Positions 5,448 to 5,784 of a stretch of DNA of 5,784 nt are shown here, piece after piece. The DNA comes from an uncultured Chloroflexota bacterium (GTDB taxonomy: Bacteria; Chloroflexota; Anaerolineae; Anaerolineales; Villigracilaceae). Positions within the stretch are counted from its first letter, which is position 1. Each line of letters begins with the position of its first letter. The notes under the pieces are model-generated. The model was not told the DNA's origin, made no database searches, and saw nothing but the letters and a program-made list of their open reading frames with translations. The stretch is from positions 1-5,784 of the forward strand of contig CAILWD010000064.1 of NCBI GenBank assembly GCA_903837815.1, written 5' to 3'. A program made the translations under genes and the position numbers.

Positions 5448-5784
5448 ATGCAAAAACCTTTTGCAATTATCCTGCTCTTATCGCTCCTCCTCGGCTCCTG
5501 CAACACGCAGCAGCCAAAAACTCCGCTGGTGGTGTTTGCGGCGGGGAGCCTCATCATCCCCTTTGACCATCTCGAAAAATCCTTTGAGGCGAAGTATCCA
5601 AATATCGACGTGCTGGCTGAATATCACGGCAGCATTCAGGTCATGCGTCACGCCACCGAGTTGCATGAGCCGATTGACGTGGTGGCAACGGCGGACACCG
5701 CGTTGATTCCCATGCTGATGTATGCAACCAACATCCCTGAGACGGGGAAGCCCTATGCCAATTGGTATGTCAATTTTGCCAGCA
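5448..5784 (+). CDS. wtpA: WtpA-like tungstate/molybdate ABC transporter substrate-binding lipoprotein, N-terminal part
   Basis: The frame runs off the window after 112 residues. Residues 1-18 form a lipoprotein signal (AIILLLSLLLGSC, lipobox LGSC, Cys18), placing the protein on the outer face of the membrane. The mature part follows the WtpA/ModA pattern: LVVFAAGSL (27-35), PFDHLEKSFEAKYPNIDVLAEYHGS (38-62), a RHATELHEPIDVVATADTALIPML segment (67-90) and ANWYVNFAS near the cut. Ser34 and Ser62 are likely oxyanion contacts; the Asp and Glu ligands that mark WtpA-type octahedral coordination lie beyond the window. It would deliver tungstate or molybdate to a WtpB/WtpC permease expected just downstream. 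The ATG is chosen because the signal peptide starts there, although no good Shine-Dalgarno site is seen; the preceding palindrome ends 10 nt upstream. The shared strand and the upstream regulator support a Mo/W uptake role. The choice of tungstate over molybdate is not settled. Confidence 0.87.
   Translation, partial: MQKPFAIILLLSLLLGSCNTQQPKTPLVVFAAGSLIIPFDHLEKSFEAKYPNIDVLAEYHGSIQVMRHATELHEPIDVVATADTALIPMLMYATNIPETGKPYANWYVNFAS

Noticed and set aside
3467..5557. Very long open frame on the - strand (696 codons) opposite the lipoprotein gene
   Set aside because: It overlaps three well-supported + strand genes, has no recognisable domains or ribosome site, and is rich in Gly, Phe, His and Val. 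This is typical of the antisense of a gene with strongly biased third codon positions.

Overview
The window is a stretch of a bacterial chromosome of moderate GC content. It holds six protein-coding loci, two of them cut by the window edges. The mix suggests an environmental Chloroflexota (Anaerolineae-like) genome. The hints are lipoproteins with Glu/Thr/Pro/Ala-rich linkers after the lipidated Cys, a WtpA-type oxyanion-binding protein, an ArsR-type HTH fused to a periplasmic-binding-protein-like domain, and a dispersed palindrome containing GAGCGTAGTCGAAG. This assignment is inference from style, not from a marker gene.

Left part (1-2404). The 3' end of a GlcD-type FAD-linked oxidase runs on the + strand and converges on a bifunctional NAD(P)H-hydrate repair enzyme (Nnr) on the - strand. 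The nnr reading frame is interrupted by an in-frame TAA inside the conserved TPHxGE motif of the dehydratase domain. An ATG follows at once and the frame then continues intact to the normal C-terminus, so the locus appears as two abutting ORFs. A sigma70-like promoter for nnr can be read in the divergent gap at 2231-2404.

Middle (2405-2815). A short DUF35-type zinc-ribbon protein has a complete zinc knuckle but only the first part of the usual OB-fold. It is followed closely by a strong Rho-independent terminator and then by a good promoter (TTGACA-17-TAGACT) for the next unit.

Right part (2816-5784). Three co-directional genes look like a molybdenum/tungsten-linked module. They are a one-component regulator (ArsR-type winged helix plus COG1910/PF12727-type molybdate-binding-like domain), a large lipoprotein built from three tandem sulfite-oxidase-like molybdopterin-binding-fold domains, and the start of a WtpA-like tungstate/molybdate ABC-transporter binding lipoprotein. 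The gaps hold an AT-rich dyad, a UUCG-loop hairpin and a 50-nt REP-like palindrome. The likely logic is that the regulator senses intracellular oxyanion and controls uptake and the extracytoplasmic lipoprotein. No ligand or target can be proved from the sequence alone.
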